This document shows positions 1 to 4,599 of a stretch of 6,096 nt of DNA, in pieces. The translations under genes and the position numbers were made by a program. Each line of letters opens with the position of its first letter. Position 1 is the first letter of the stretch. Origin of the DNA: XYA12-FULL-58-9 sp001798605 (GTDB lineage Bacteria; Myxococcota; XYA12-FULL-58-9); contig DAINMX010000319.1 in assembly GCA_036736205.1 (NCBI GenBank), positions 1 to 6,096 on the forward strand, given 5' to 3'. The notes under the pieces were generated by a model. That model saw only the letters and a list, made by a program, of their open reading frames with translations. It searched no databases and was not told where the DNA came from.

Positions 1-144
1 CGCCAGCCAAAAAGCTCAGCCTTCTGATTCCACTCCAGCGCCTTCTTGCCCCATTAGCCTGAGAGCCTGTCGCTGATCGAGCTCGCAGAGGGCAGCACCG
101 AGCCGGGGCGGAAAAGAGTGCTGGACATCCTGCGTCGTCAGGTC

Positions 145-178
145 GGGGTTACCGGCAGTTATCTGGTCCGGTGATCCC
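145..178 (+). repeat. Strong imperfect hairpin (inverted repeat)
   Basis: Bases 145-155 pair with 168-178 over 11 positions, nine Watson-Crick and two G-U when read as plus-strand RNA. Inside, CAG at 156-158 pairs with CTG at 163-165, closing a four-base loop and leaving a two-base bulge at 166-167. There is no T tract after it on either strand, so it is not a standard intrinsic terminator. The opal stop of the plus-strand frame at 58-174 falls inside the right arm. Its function is unknown. Confidence 0.5.
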
Positions 179-283
179 CATAGGTGCTGATTCCCCGCTG
201 CTCGAGTGCACTGCCCGAGTGCCATACCAAAATTTGTGTCGCAACGTGCTACACTTGGACTTTTCGTGATTCAGGACCGTATT

Positions 284-313
284 TTGCAAGCAACACACCT
301 GGCTACCTATAGA
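284..313 (+). promoter_or_regulatory. Weak candidate sigma-70 promoter ahead of darP-like gene
   Basis: TTGCAA (284-289) and TATAGA (308-313) are separated by 18 bases, and each matches the sigma-70 consensus at four of six positions. The surrounding stretch is more AT-rich than the genes, and transcription would begin roughly 50 bases before the ATG at 370. This is a pattern match only, and other weak boxes exist nearby. Confidence 0.25.
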
Positions 314-369
314 GAATAGGGTCTTCCACAGCTTGGTACGCGCCAGTGGGTTGGCTATGCTCGGCCACC

Positions 370-906
370 ATGGCAAAAGGACAAGATACCGAGGACGAGG
401 ACGAGGTCGAAAGCCGGCGACAGGTGATCAAACGCCAACGCCGCGCAGCGGGAAACCGCTCAGCAACGGTGGCACGACTCATCATGGAGCTTCGACCTCC
501 AGCATTTCGGGACATGAAGCTCAGCGTCGAAGTGCGCGAGGCCGGAGAGCGGGCGCGCAACACCACCTCCCTCGGCGCACGACGACGAGAGGAGCGCCGC
601 CTCGCTGGCGTATTACGTAACTTCGACCTGGGCGATGTGGAGGCGCAGTTACAGGAGCAGGAAAGATCTGGACGTGCCGACGCCCGGTTGTTTCAACGAG
701 CCGAAGCCTGGCGAGTGCGTCTCCTCGAGGAGGGGCAACCTGCCATCGATGACCTGCACTCAGAGCTCGTCGGATTGGATATGGCCCACTCGCAAAAGCT
801 CGTCAGTGATGCCCAACACGAGAGAGACTTCGGCGGCACAAAGGGCACCGCAAAAGAGTTGTTCCGATACTTGATGACTGCCCTGCGCGCTCAACAAGAG
901 GAATAG
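370..906 (+). CDS. darP: DarP/YjgA-like ribosome-associated protein (DUF615)
   Basis: This 178-residue protein resembles the DarP (YjgA, DUF615) family, which in E. coli associates with late 50S ribosomal precursors and promotes large-subunit maturation. Length and layout agree with the roughly 180-residue E. coli protein. An acidic N-terminus (about residues 6-14) is followed by a basic stretch (16-30) and helical segments. Residues 108-122 (FQRAEAWRVRLLEEG) match the family's 'LE.wR.rLi.eG' signature, and residues 158-172 (KGTAKELFRYLMTAL) match its C-terminal 'lFryLr' helix. The usual RRQLQYIGKLMR-type segment is altered here to RRREERRLAGVLR (71-83). I chose ATG 370 because the protein then begins with the family-like acidic tail; an in-frame GTG at 346 would add eight unlikely residues. 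No good Shine-Dalgarno is visible. The family is best known from beta- and gammaproteobacteria, so this would be a divergent member. Identification is from motif memory. Confidence 0.78.
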   Translation: MAKGQDTEDEDEVESRRQVIKRQRRAAGNRSATVARLIMELRPPAFRDMKLSVEVREAGERARNTTSLGARRREERRLAGVLRNFDLGDVEAQLQEQERSGRADARLFQRAEAWRVRLLEEGQPAIDDLHSELVGLDMAHSQKLVSDAQHERDFGGTKGTAKELFRYLMTALRAQQEE

Positions 907-976
907 CTGCCAGGGTTCCCATTGGGCACTTTGGGCACGTTGTTCAATCGTCGAGTCTAGGATATGGCCGGAGTCA

Positions 977-1417
977 ATGACACCCCATGGCCGGCTCAAT
1001 CTCATCTGCGTGAGCATCGCCGCTGTGCCTTTCATGCTCACGGGGATTGCGTGGCATCTCTTGCGAGACGAGGACTGGCATCCACTGCTCGATGACGTCG
1101 GATTGCTGCCAGAGTTGCTCACCTTGATGGGCGTGATCGCGATCTTGATGGCCTTCACCATCCGGGGCATCACCGCCGCCCGGGCCGCACGCTCACCCAC
1201 TCAACCTTGGCTCGCGGCCTACGTCTTGGGCACCATCCTTACCTTTGCGGTTCTCGAGGCCGCCGCGATCGTCGGCCTGGTGGTCACTCTTTTGGTTGGC
1301 GATCTGCTGTGGTCCGTAGCCATGTCGACGTTGTCATTGCTGGCCATGGGGGTCGCGTGGCCAACTTCCACTCGATTTCGCCACTGGCAGGCAAGAGGCG
1401 CTGGCCCAAAGGACTGA
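977..1417 (+). CDS. Small four-helix integral membrane protein, unknown function
   Basis: I do not recognise this 146-residue protein. It has four hydrophobic segments at about residues 8-28, 43-63, 78-104 and 109-130, with a charged tail (RFRHWQARGAGPKD). Basic residues at 63-72 (RGITAARAAR) lie between helices 2 and 3, which with the basic tail suggests N- and C-termini and the central loop on the cytoplasmic side. Helix 3 carries a buried glutamate (E94) followed by AAAIVGLVV, faintly like a rotor-ring c-subunit helix, but helix 1 lacks the glycine pattern of that family, so I do not assign it. The ATG at 977 has GGAG only three bases ahead, which is close; ATG 1035 is a less likely alternative. 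The gene lies 70 bases after the darP-like gene on the same strand, could be co-transcribed with it, and converges on the flavin reductase gene 29 bases away. Confidence 0.6.
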   Translation: MTPHGRLNLICVSIAAVPFMLTGIAWHLLRDEDWHPLLDDVGLLPELLTLMGVIAILMAFTIRGITAARAARSPTQPWLAAYVLGTILTFAVLEAAAIVGLVVTLLVGDLLWSVAMSTLSLLAMGVAWPTSTRFRHWQARGAGPKD

Positions 1418-1446
1418 CGGCAAACCGCGCGCGCGACGCCAGATGA

Positions 1447-1917
1447 TTACTTCTTGGTGTAGCGCATGCCATTTTGTGTCGACATCGGCTCGACGTCGTT
1501 GAGTATCTCTGCAGCGACGACCTTGCCCACGTATACGTAGTGATCGCCTTGGGTATGCTTGGCGATAACCTCACAGTCGTAATAACAGACCGCATCGGTG
1601 AGAATGGCGCCGCCGGTCTGGGACTCCTTGGTTGCGATACCTTCCAGCTTCTCGCCATCGTTGAAACTCTGCCGGGCAAAACGCGCAGCGACCTTCTCTT
1701 GGCCCTTTGCGAGGACATTGATCACAAAATTCTTGGTGCTATCGAGAAACTCGACACTGTAGTGCTTGCTGTCGATACCGATCATAAGTTGCAGTGGATC
1801 AAAGGATACCGGACAGGTCCACGACACGGTGAGTCCATTCTCGACACCACCGCGGCCGACGGTGACTACAGTCACGGGGAGAGGGATCTTCTTTAGAACT
1901 TCGTTAAACTGACTCAT
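1447..1917 (-). CDS. Flavin reductase-like domain protein (FMN-binding)
   Basis: This 156-residue protein is a complete flavin reductase-like domain (PF01613 type), a split-barrel fold that binds FMN and usually reduces free flavin with NAD(P)H or serves as an electron carrier such as flavoredoxin. Visible family features are the N-terminal 'PVTVVTVG' strand (residues 14-21), NGLTVSWTCPVSFDP (27-41), which forms much of the flavin site, IGIDSKHYS (46-54), FVINVLA (64-70) and the GDHYVYVGKV motif (124-133). The frame stays open far upstream to 2337, but the start is clearly the ATG at 1917, because GGAGG sits five bases ahead of it and the domain begins there; the upstream translation resembles no protein. 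No second domain or rubredoxin motif is present, so partner and substrate cannot be named. It is probably cytoplasmic, as there is no signal peptide. It is transcribed divergently from the peptide transporter, which need not be functionally related. Confidence 0.92.
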   Translation of the reverse strand: MSQFNEVLKKIPLPVTVVTVGRGGVENGLTVSWTCPVSFDPLQLMIGIDSKHYSVEFLDSTKNFVINVLAKGQEKVAARFARQSFNDGEKLEGIATKESQTGGAILTDAVCYYDCEVIAKHTQGDHYVYVGKVVAAEILNDVEPMSTQNGMRYTKK

Positions 1918-1921
1918 CTCG

Positions 1922-1926
1922 ACCTC
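1922..1926 (-). promoter_or_regulatory. Strong ribosome binding site of the flavin reductase gene
   Basis: Read on the minus strand, GGAGG lies five bases before the ATG at 1917-1915. This near-perfect Shine-Dalgarno decides the start inside a much longer open frame that reaches back to 2337. Confidence 0.85.
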
Positions 1927-1937
1927 CAATCGTCGAC

Positions 1938-1965
1938 ACAATACGAGTTTTTTGTCAGTACGCAA
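1938..1965 (-). promoter_or_regulatory. Weak candidate sigma-70 promoter of the flavin reductase gene
   Basis: On the minus strand TTGCGT (1965-1960) and TATTGT (1943-1938) are 16 bases apart and each only partly matches the sigma-70 consensus. Transcription would start near 1931, giving a leader just long enough to include the GGAGG ribosome binding site. The -35 box overlaps the outer end of the hairpin at 1961-2020, so anything binding there could affect this promoter. This is a tentative pattern match. Confidence 0.25.
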
Positions 1966-2020
1966 GCCTGCCGGTTTCCTCGCATATGTCGTGGGCTGAC
2001 ATGCAAAACCGGGGTTTGCG
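1961..2020 (+). repeat. Long imperfect hairpin in the divergent intergenic region
   Basis: Bases 1961-1968 pair with 2013-2020 (eight pairs, one of them G-U as plus-strand RNA). After a two-base bulge at 1969-1970, bases 1971-1977 pair perfectly with 2006-2012. The interior folds further: GCAT at 1982-1985 with ATGC at 2001-2004, and GTC at 1988-1990 with GAC at 1998-2000, closing a seven-base loop. That is about 22 pairs within 60 bases. No T tract follows on either strand, so a terminator is unlikely. It could be a structured leader of the transporter mRNA, a small RNA, a regulator-binding region or a dispersed palindromic repeat. Its last base is 92 bases before the transporter's ATG. Confidence 0.55.
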
Positions 2021-2068
2021 CTCGGGCCGGTGCGACGGTATGTCTGGTTGCGGAATTGTGCAAATACG

Positions 2069-2088
2069 GGCCCCACTTGCCGGGGGTC
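2069..2088 (+). promoter_or_regulatory. Hairpin just upstream of the transporter ribosome binding site
   Basis: GGCCCC (2069-2074) can pair with GGGGTC (2083-2088), six pairs including one G-U, around an eight-base loop. It sits about ten bases before the Shine-Dalgarno-like AAAGGTGA (2099-2106) of the peptide transporter gene. In an mRNA it could influence access to the ribosome binding site, but this is only a structural possibility. Confidence 0.3.
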
Positions 2089-2112
2089 ATGATCCGACAA
2101 AGGTGAAACTTC

Positions 2113-4194
2113 ATGAGCGCTAATAAAATGCCAGCGGAAAAACAAAAACATCCACCAGGTTTGTTCGTCCTCTTTGGTACGGAAGCGGCTGAGCGATTTT
2201 CGTTCTACACCATGCGGGCAATTCTGGTGCTCTACCTGACCCGCATCATTCTCCCCGGCGGTCTCAGCAACTCCGAAGAATTTCGCGATGAGCTTCGGGG
2301 TGCCTTCAAAGAGACTCCGGAAAAAATCTACCTGCATGCCGCGGGTGGTTTTGACGCAGAGACATTTCGTCAGGTCAATTCAATCTTCCTCACCGAGTCT
2401 GGTCTTCTCCCGGAGTTGACCACAGAAGGGCTCAACCTCGACGCACCTCTGCCAGCTGATGCATTGCAGCGCTTGCGCGCGCAGGAACCGGCATTGCAGG
2501 CACTGCTCGAAAGATCCTTTGAAGGAGAAACTCTAGAGAATCACAAGAATCTTTTGGCCGGCTCACTCAAGAAGGCTTACGCTGGCGAGGCCGTCAAAGA
2601 ATATTACGACGGCCTGACCGCTGTCGTCGCGCGCCCCGCGGCCATTGCCCGTTTTGCCAACGTCTACAAAACCTATGAGGGCGAGCTCGAGACTTTGCTG
2701 ACCCAGGCATTCGAGCGGCAAAATATTAAGGATGAAGGGCTCAAACAACTCGGGGTCAATGCCGCCACGAGCCTAAGCACAGATGGTCGTGGCTTTCTCG
2801 AATGGGTCGTGACTTTCAAGGTCCAACAAGAGATCCGCCCCGAGGCCTTGTCTGTCTATGGCCTCTATCTTCTCTTGGTTTACCTCTGCGGCCTCATTGG
2901 CGGTTACCTCTCAGACAAAGTTCTCGGCTCACGCAAAGCCATCATCACCGGCGGCATCGTCATGGCTGCGGGTCTTTTCGTCATGTGGTCACCGGGACTC
3001 GTGTTCTACGGCTTGGCTCTGATCATTGCCGGCAACGCCTTTTTCAAACCGAATATCTCCACCATCGTCAGCGGCCTCTACCCCGAAGGCGACAAGCGCC
3101 GCGACCCAGCGTTCACCATCTTCTACATGGGCATCAATCTCGGAGCCTTCATCGCTATCTTTGGTGCGGGTTATGCTGAGAGCCTGGCGCAAGCGAATGA
3201 CTGGGGCTGGAACGTCGGATTTGTCCTCGCTGGCGTTGGCATGCTCTTTAGCTTGGCGCTTTTTATGTGGGGACAAAAACATTTGGGTGCCGCAGGTTTT
3301 CCTCCGGGCCGTGAGATCACCGCGGACAGTCGCCTGGGCGGCAGCGACTTTCGCGACATTGGTGTTTGGTCCTTGGGCGTTGGTGCCGTCGGCCTCACCG
3401 TCGTCGCACTGTGGGGCCTGATCGGTTCATTCTGGACTGCACTGCCGTCGGTGGTGAAGATTGTCATCGGTGTCGCGCTCATCGGTGGTGCCATCTTTGG
3501 CATGCGCGCTCGCGGCAAAAAAGAGGGGGGGGCGGCCAACGAGCCACTCTCCCTGCAAGAATGGCAACAGGTGGCGGTGATCATCATCCTCTCGGTGTTC
3601 GTCATCTTCTTCTGGGCAGGTTTCGAGCAAGCTGGTGGCACCATGAACATTTTTGCTTACACTCAAACCGACCGACACATCGGCTCGTGGGAAATGCCGG
3701 CCACGTGGTTCCAGGGTTTCAATCCGCTGTTCATCATCATCTTGGCACCCTTGTTCTCCAAGATCTGGACCTGGAACGACAGCAAGTCATGGGGATTGTC
3801 GACGCCAGCGAAGATGGGGTTCGGCATGATCGTGTTGGGCCTCGGGTTCATCGTCATGTATTTCGGCGACGCCCAAGCGCAGAGCGCCGGCAAAGCCAGC
3901 TTGGTCTGGTTGATCATGGTCTATCTCATTCACACGGTCGGTGAGCTTTGTCTCTCACCCATTGGCCTATCGATGGTCACCAAGCTGTCACCGGTGCGGA
4001 TCGTCTCTTTAATGATGGGCGTTTGGTTCGCCTGCACCGCCGCTGCCGATTATCTCTCAGGTCGACTCTATGAAATCGCACATCACTTCCACTGGAATCT
4101 CTGGGCGGTTTGTTTCAGCATCCCGATCGGCGCAGGACTGCTCCTGCTCGCCATCACCCCCATTCTCAAACGCTGGATGCACAACCGCGGCTAG
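2113..4194 (+). CDS. Proton-coupled oligopeptide transporter (POT/PTR2 family) with large TM1-TM2 insertion
   Basis: This 693-residue inner-membrane protein is a POT-family major facilitator that imports di- and tripeptides with protons. The TM1 signature is E24-x-x-E27-R28-F29-x-F31-Y32, the 'ExxERFxYY' proton and peptide motif with one Tyr-to-Phe change. The TM2-TM3 cytoplasmic motif is GGYLSDKVLGSRKA (263-276). GNAFFKPNIS (307-316) carries the conserved TM4 lysine K312, and FTIFYMGINLGA (334-345) is the PTR2 signature. FEQAGGT (504-510) marks TM7, and ELCLSPIGLS (611-620) carries the TM10 glutamate E611. Two extra helices at about 413-437 and 444-464 fit the 14-helix prokaryotic layout. 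Residues about 48-243 are a hydrophilic, helix-rich insertion between TM1 and TM2, predicted periplasmic; typical members have a short loop there, which explains the unusual length. AAAGGTGA six bases before ATG 2113 supports the start. Codons 469-474 include A6 and G8 runs. Confidence 0.96.
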   Translation: MSANKMPAEKQKHPPGLFVLFGTEAAERFSFYTMRAILVLYLTRIILPGGLSNSEEFRDELRGAFKETPEKIYLHAAGGFDAETFRQVNSIFLTESGLLPELTTEGLNLDAPLPADALQRLRAQEPALQALLERSFEGETLENHKNLLAGSLKKAYAGEAVKEYYDGLTAVVARPAAIARFANVYKTYEGELETLLTQAFERQNIKDEGLKQLGVNAATSLSTDGRGFLEWVVTFKVQQEIRPEALSVYGLYLLLVYLCGLIGGYLSDKVLGSRKAIITGGIVMAAGLFVMWSPGLVFYGLALIIAGNAFFKPNISTIVSGLYPEGDKRRDPAFTIFYMGINLGAFIAIFGAGYAESLAQANDWGWNVGFVLAGVGMLFSLALFMWGQKHLGAAGFPPGREITADSRLGGSDFRDIGVWSLGVGAVGLTVVALWGLIGSFWTALPSVVKIVIGVALIGGAIFGMRARGKKEGGAANEPLSLQEWQQVAVIIILSVFVIFFWAGFEQAGGTMNIFAYTQTDRHIGSWEMPATWFQGFNPLFIIILAPLFSKIWTWNDSKSWGLSTPAKMGFGMIVLGLGFIVMYFGDAQAQSAGKASLVWLIMVYLIHTVGELCLSPIGLSMVTKLSPVRIVSLMMGVWFACTAAADYLSGRLYEIAHHFHWNLWAVCFSIPIGAGLLLLAITPILKRWMHNRG
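3517..3532 (+). repeat. Homopolymer tract (A6 then G8) inside the transporter gene
   Basis: Six A (3517-3522), then GA, then eight G (3525-3532) encode residues 469-473 in the cytoplasmic loop before TM7. One extra G would move reading into a frame that stays open to 3944; one lost G would give a stop at 3578-3580. Either event would remove the C-terminal half of the transporter. The reference reading is intact here. Confidence 0.6.
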
Positions 4195-4206
4195 ACCTTC
4201 GTCGTC

Positions 4207-4224
4207 GGTCTGGTCGGTCTGGTC
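4207..4224 (+). repeat. Two tandem 9-bp direct repeats
   Basis: GGTCTGGTC occurs twice back to back just after the transporter stop codon. The first GGTCT can also pair with AGACC at 4193-4197 over the stop codon, forming a short stem without a T tract, so it is a poor terminator candidate. It may be simple slippage-derived sequence. Confidence 0.45.
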
Positions 4225-4248
4225 GAGCTCCTTAGGCTGGCGGAATGT

Positions 4249-4277
4249 TTGACACACTACACATATTGTAGTGTAGT
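4249..4277 (+). promoter_or_regulatory. Sigma-70 promoter with embedded operator-like inverted repeat
   Basis: A perfect -35 box TTGACA (4249-4254) is followed after 17 bases by TGTAGT (4272-4277), a four-of-six match to the -10 consensus. Between and overlapping them is a perfect inverted repeat: ACACTACA (4254-4261), spacer CATAT (4262-4266), TGTAGTGT (4267-4274). Placing a 21-bp palindrome across the spacer is the classic position for a repressor operator. Transcription would begin about 40 bases before the ATG at 4323, and might continue into the response regulator gene. The regulator that binds is not identifiable. The stem could also form in RNA only if transcription began further upstream. 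Confidence 0.5.
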
Positions 4278-4292
4278 GCAGTTTAGTCCAGT
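4268..4292 (+). repeat. Five consecutive pentamers of pattern NNAGT
   Basis: GTAGT, GTAGT, GCAGT, TTAGT and CCAGT follow one another without gaps from the right operator arm across the expected transcription start. Only the last three bases of each unit are fixed, so this may be chance or degraded slippage repeats. Confidence 0.35.
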
Positions 4293-4322
4293 GCCGGCGG
4301 AGATTCTCGGAAAGAGCCGAAC

Positions 4323-4520
4323 ATGAACCAATGCAAAGTCGAAGGATGTCGTGCACGTGTCTGGCATCGTGATTTGTGCACCTTTCACGTATTCGCAAAC
4401 AATGGGAATCCGCGTTTCCCGCAGCAGAAACCAGAACGGGCGGCGGAGCTAGGTCTCGTCCTCGAAGACGCGTCCGTGCGAGCGGTAGCGAGCAGAAGGA
4501 CCCGCTCACCTGTGGGATAG
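4323..4520 (+). CDS. Small protein with zinc-binding-like CxxxxC...CxxH motif
   Basis: The predicted product has 65 residues. Its N-terminus carries C4, C9, H15, C19 and H22 in the arrangement C-x4-C-x9-C-x2-H, with the 'GC..' and 'LC..H' context seen in short zinc-knuckle segments such as 'C.v.GC....ar.LC..H' of various bacterial and phage proteins. This suggests a compact zinc site, perhaps for nucleic-acid binding, but no named family can be assigned. The remainder (24-65) is Pro-, Arg- and Ala-rich and unlikely to fold by itself. A GGAAAGAG stretch ends six bases before the ATG, a moderate ribosome binding site, and a consensus -35 box with an operator-like palindrome lies upstream, which argues for a real transcribed gene. 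The gene ends 79 bases before the response regulator. It could be a chance frame, given its short length, but the ordered Cys/His spacing makes that less likely. Confidence 0.5.
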   Translation: MNQCKVEGCRARVWHRDLCTFHVFANNGNPRFPQQKPERAAELGLVLEDASVRAVASRRTRSPVG

Positions 4521-4531
4521 GGCGGTGGCGG
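4502..4531 (+). promoter_or_regulatory. Hairpin overlapping the stop codon of the small zinc-finger-like gene
   Basis: CCGC (4502-4505) and CACC (4507-4510), separated by one bulged T, pair with GGTG (4524-4527) and GCGG (4528-4531) around a 13-base loop that contains the TAG stop of the preceding gene. The following sequence is only moderately T-rich (TCTTCTGGTTT), so it is at best a weak terminator. It could reduce read-through or stabilise mRNA between the small gene and the response regulator. Confidence 0.3.
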
Positions 4532-4599
4532 CTGGAATCTTCTGGTTTCGCTGAGTTCGAGTTTGGGCTGCCCACTGTTTGTTGATAGAACTCCGCGCA

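Larger units (their letters stand above)
1..369. other. Left-edge region without a confident gene
   Basis: I see no convincing gene in this stretch. The longest minus-strand frame with an ATG (225 down to 16, 69 codons) matches nothing I recognise. A plus-strand frame at 58-174 reads plausibly (SLSLIELAEGSTEPGRKRVL), but it has no ATG and is closed upstream by a TAG at 55-57. At the extreme left another minus frame reads KKALEWNQKAELFGW, which also looks protein-like but has no start and follows a TAA. These fragments lie in different frames and could be a decayed gene, the edge of a gene outside the window, or chance. The segment also holds a hairpin at 145-178 and a weak candidate promoter near 284-313, both listed separately. 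Confidence 0.5.

Noticed and set aside
364..374. GCCACCATGGC around the darP-like start, a perfect eukaryotic Kozak context.
   Set aside because: All recognisable genes here are bacterial in type with Shine-Dalgarno sites elsewhere, so the match is taken as chance.
977..1417. ATP synthase c-subunit identity for the four-helix membrane protein.
   Set aside because: The first helix lacks the family's glycine-repeat pattern and no ATP synthase genes are nearby.
1755..1764. CACTGTAGTG inside the flavin reductase gene as a second operator like the one at 4254-4274.
   Set aside because: It shares only a half-site, lacks the 5-base spacer and lies within coding sequence.
1918..2337. The open frame continuing upstream of the flavin reductase as an N-terminal extension.
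   Set aside because: The translation resembles no protein, overlaps the transporter start on the other strand, and a GGAGG ribosome binding site marks ATG 1917.
3366..3944. A 192-codon plus-strand frame inside the transporter gene.
   Set aside because: Its Arg/His-rich translation is typical of a shifted reading of a GC-rich gene, and the transporter frame is unambiguous.
4193..4211. AGACC/GGTCT stem over the transporter stop as an intrinsic terminator.
   Set aside because: The stem is short and no T tract follows.
4239..4253. TGGCGGAATGTTTGA as a sigma-54 (-24/-12) promoter upstream of the response regulator unit.
   Set aside because: The essential -12 GC is missing and the -24 box matches only partly; the overlapping TTGACA gives a better sigma-70 promoter.
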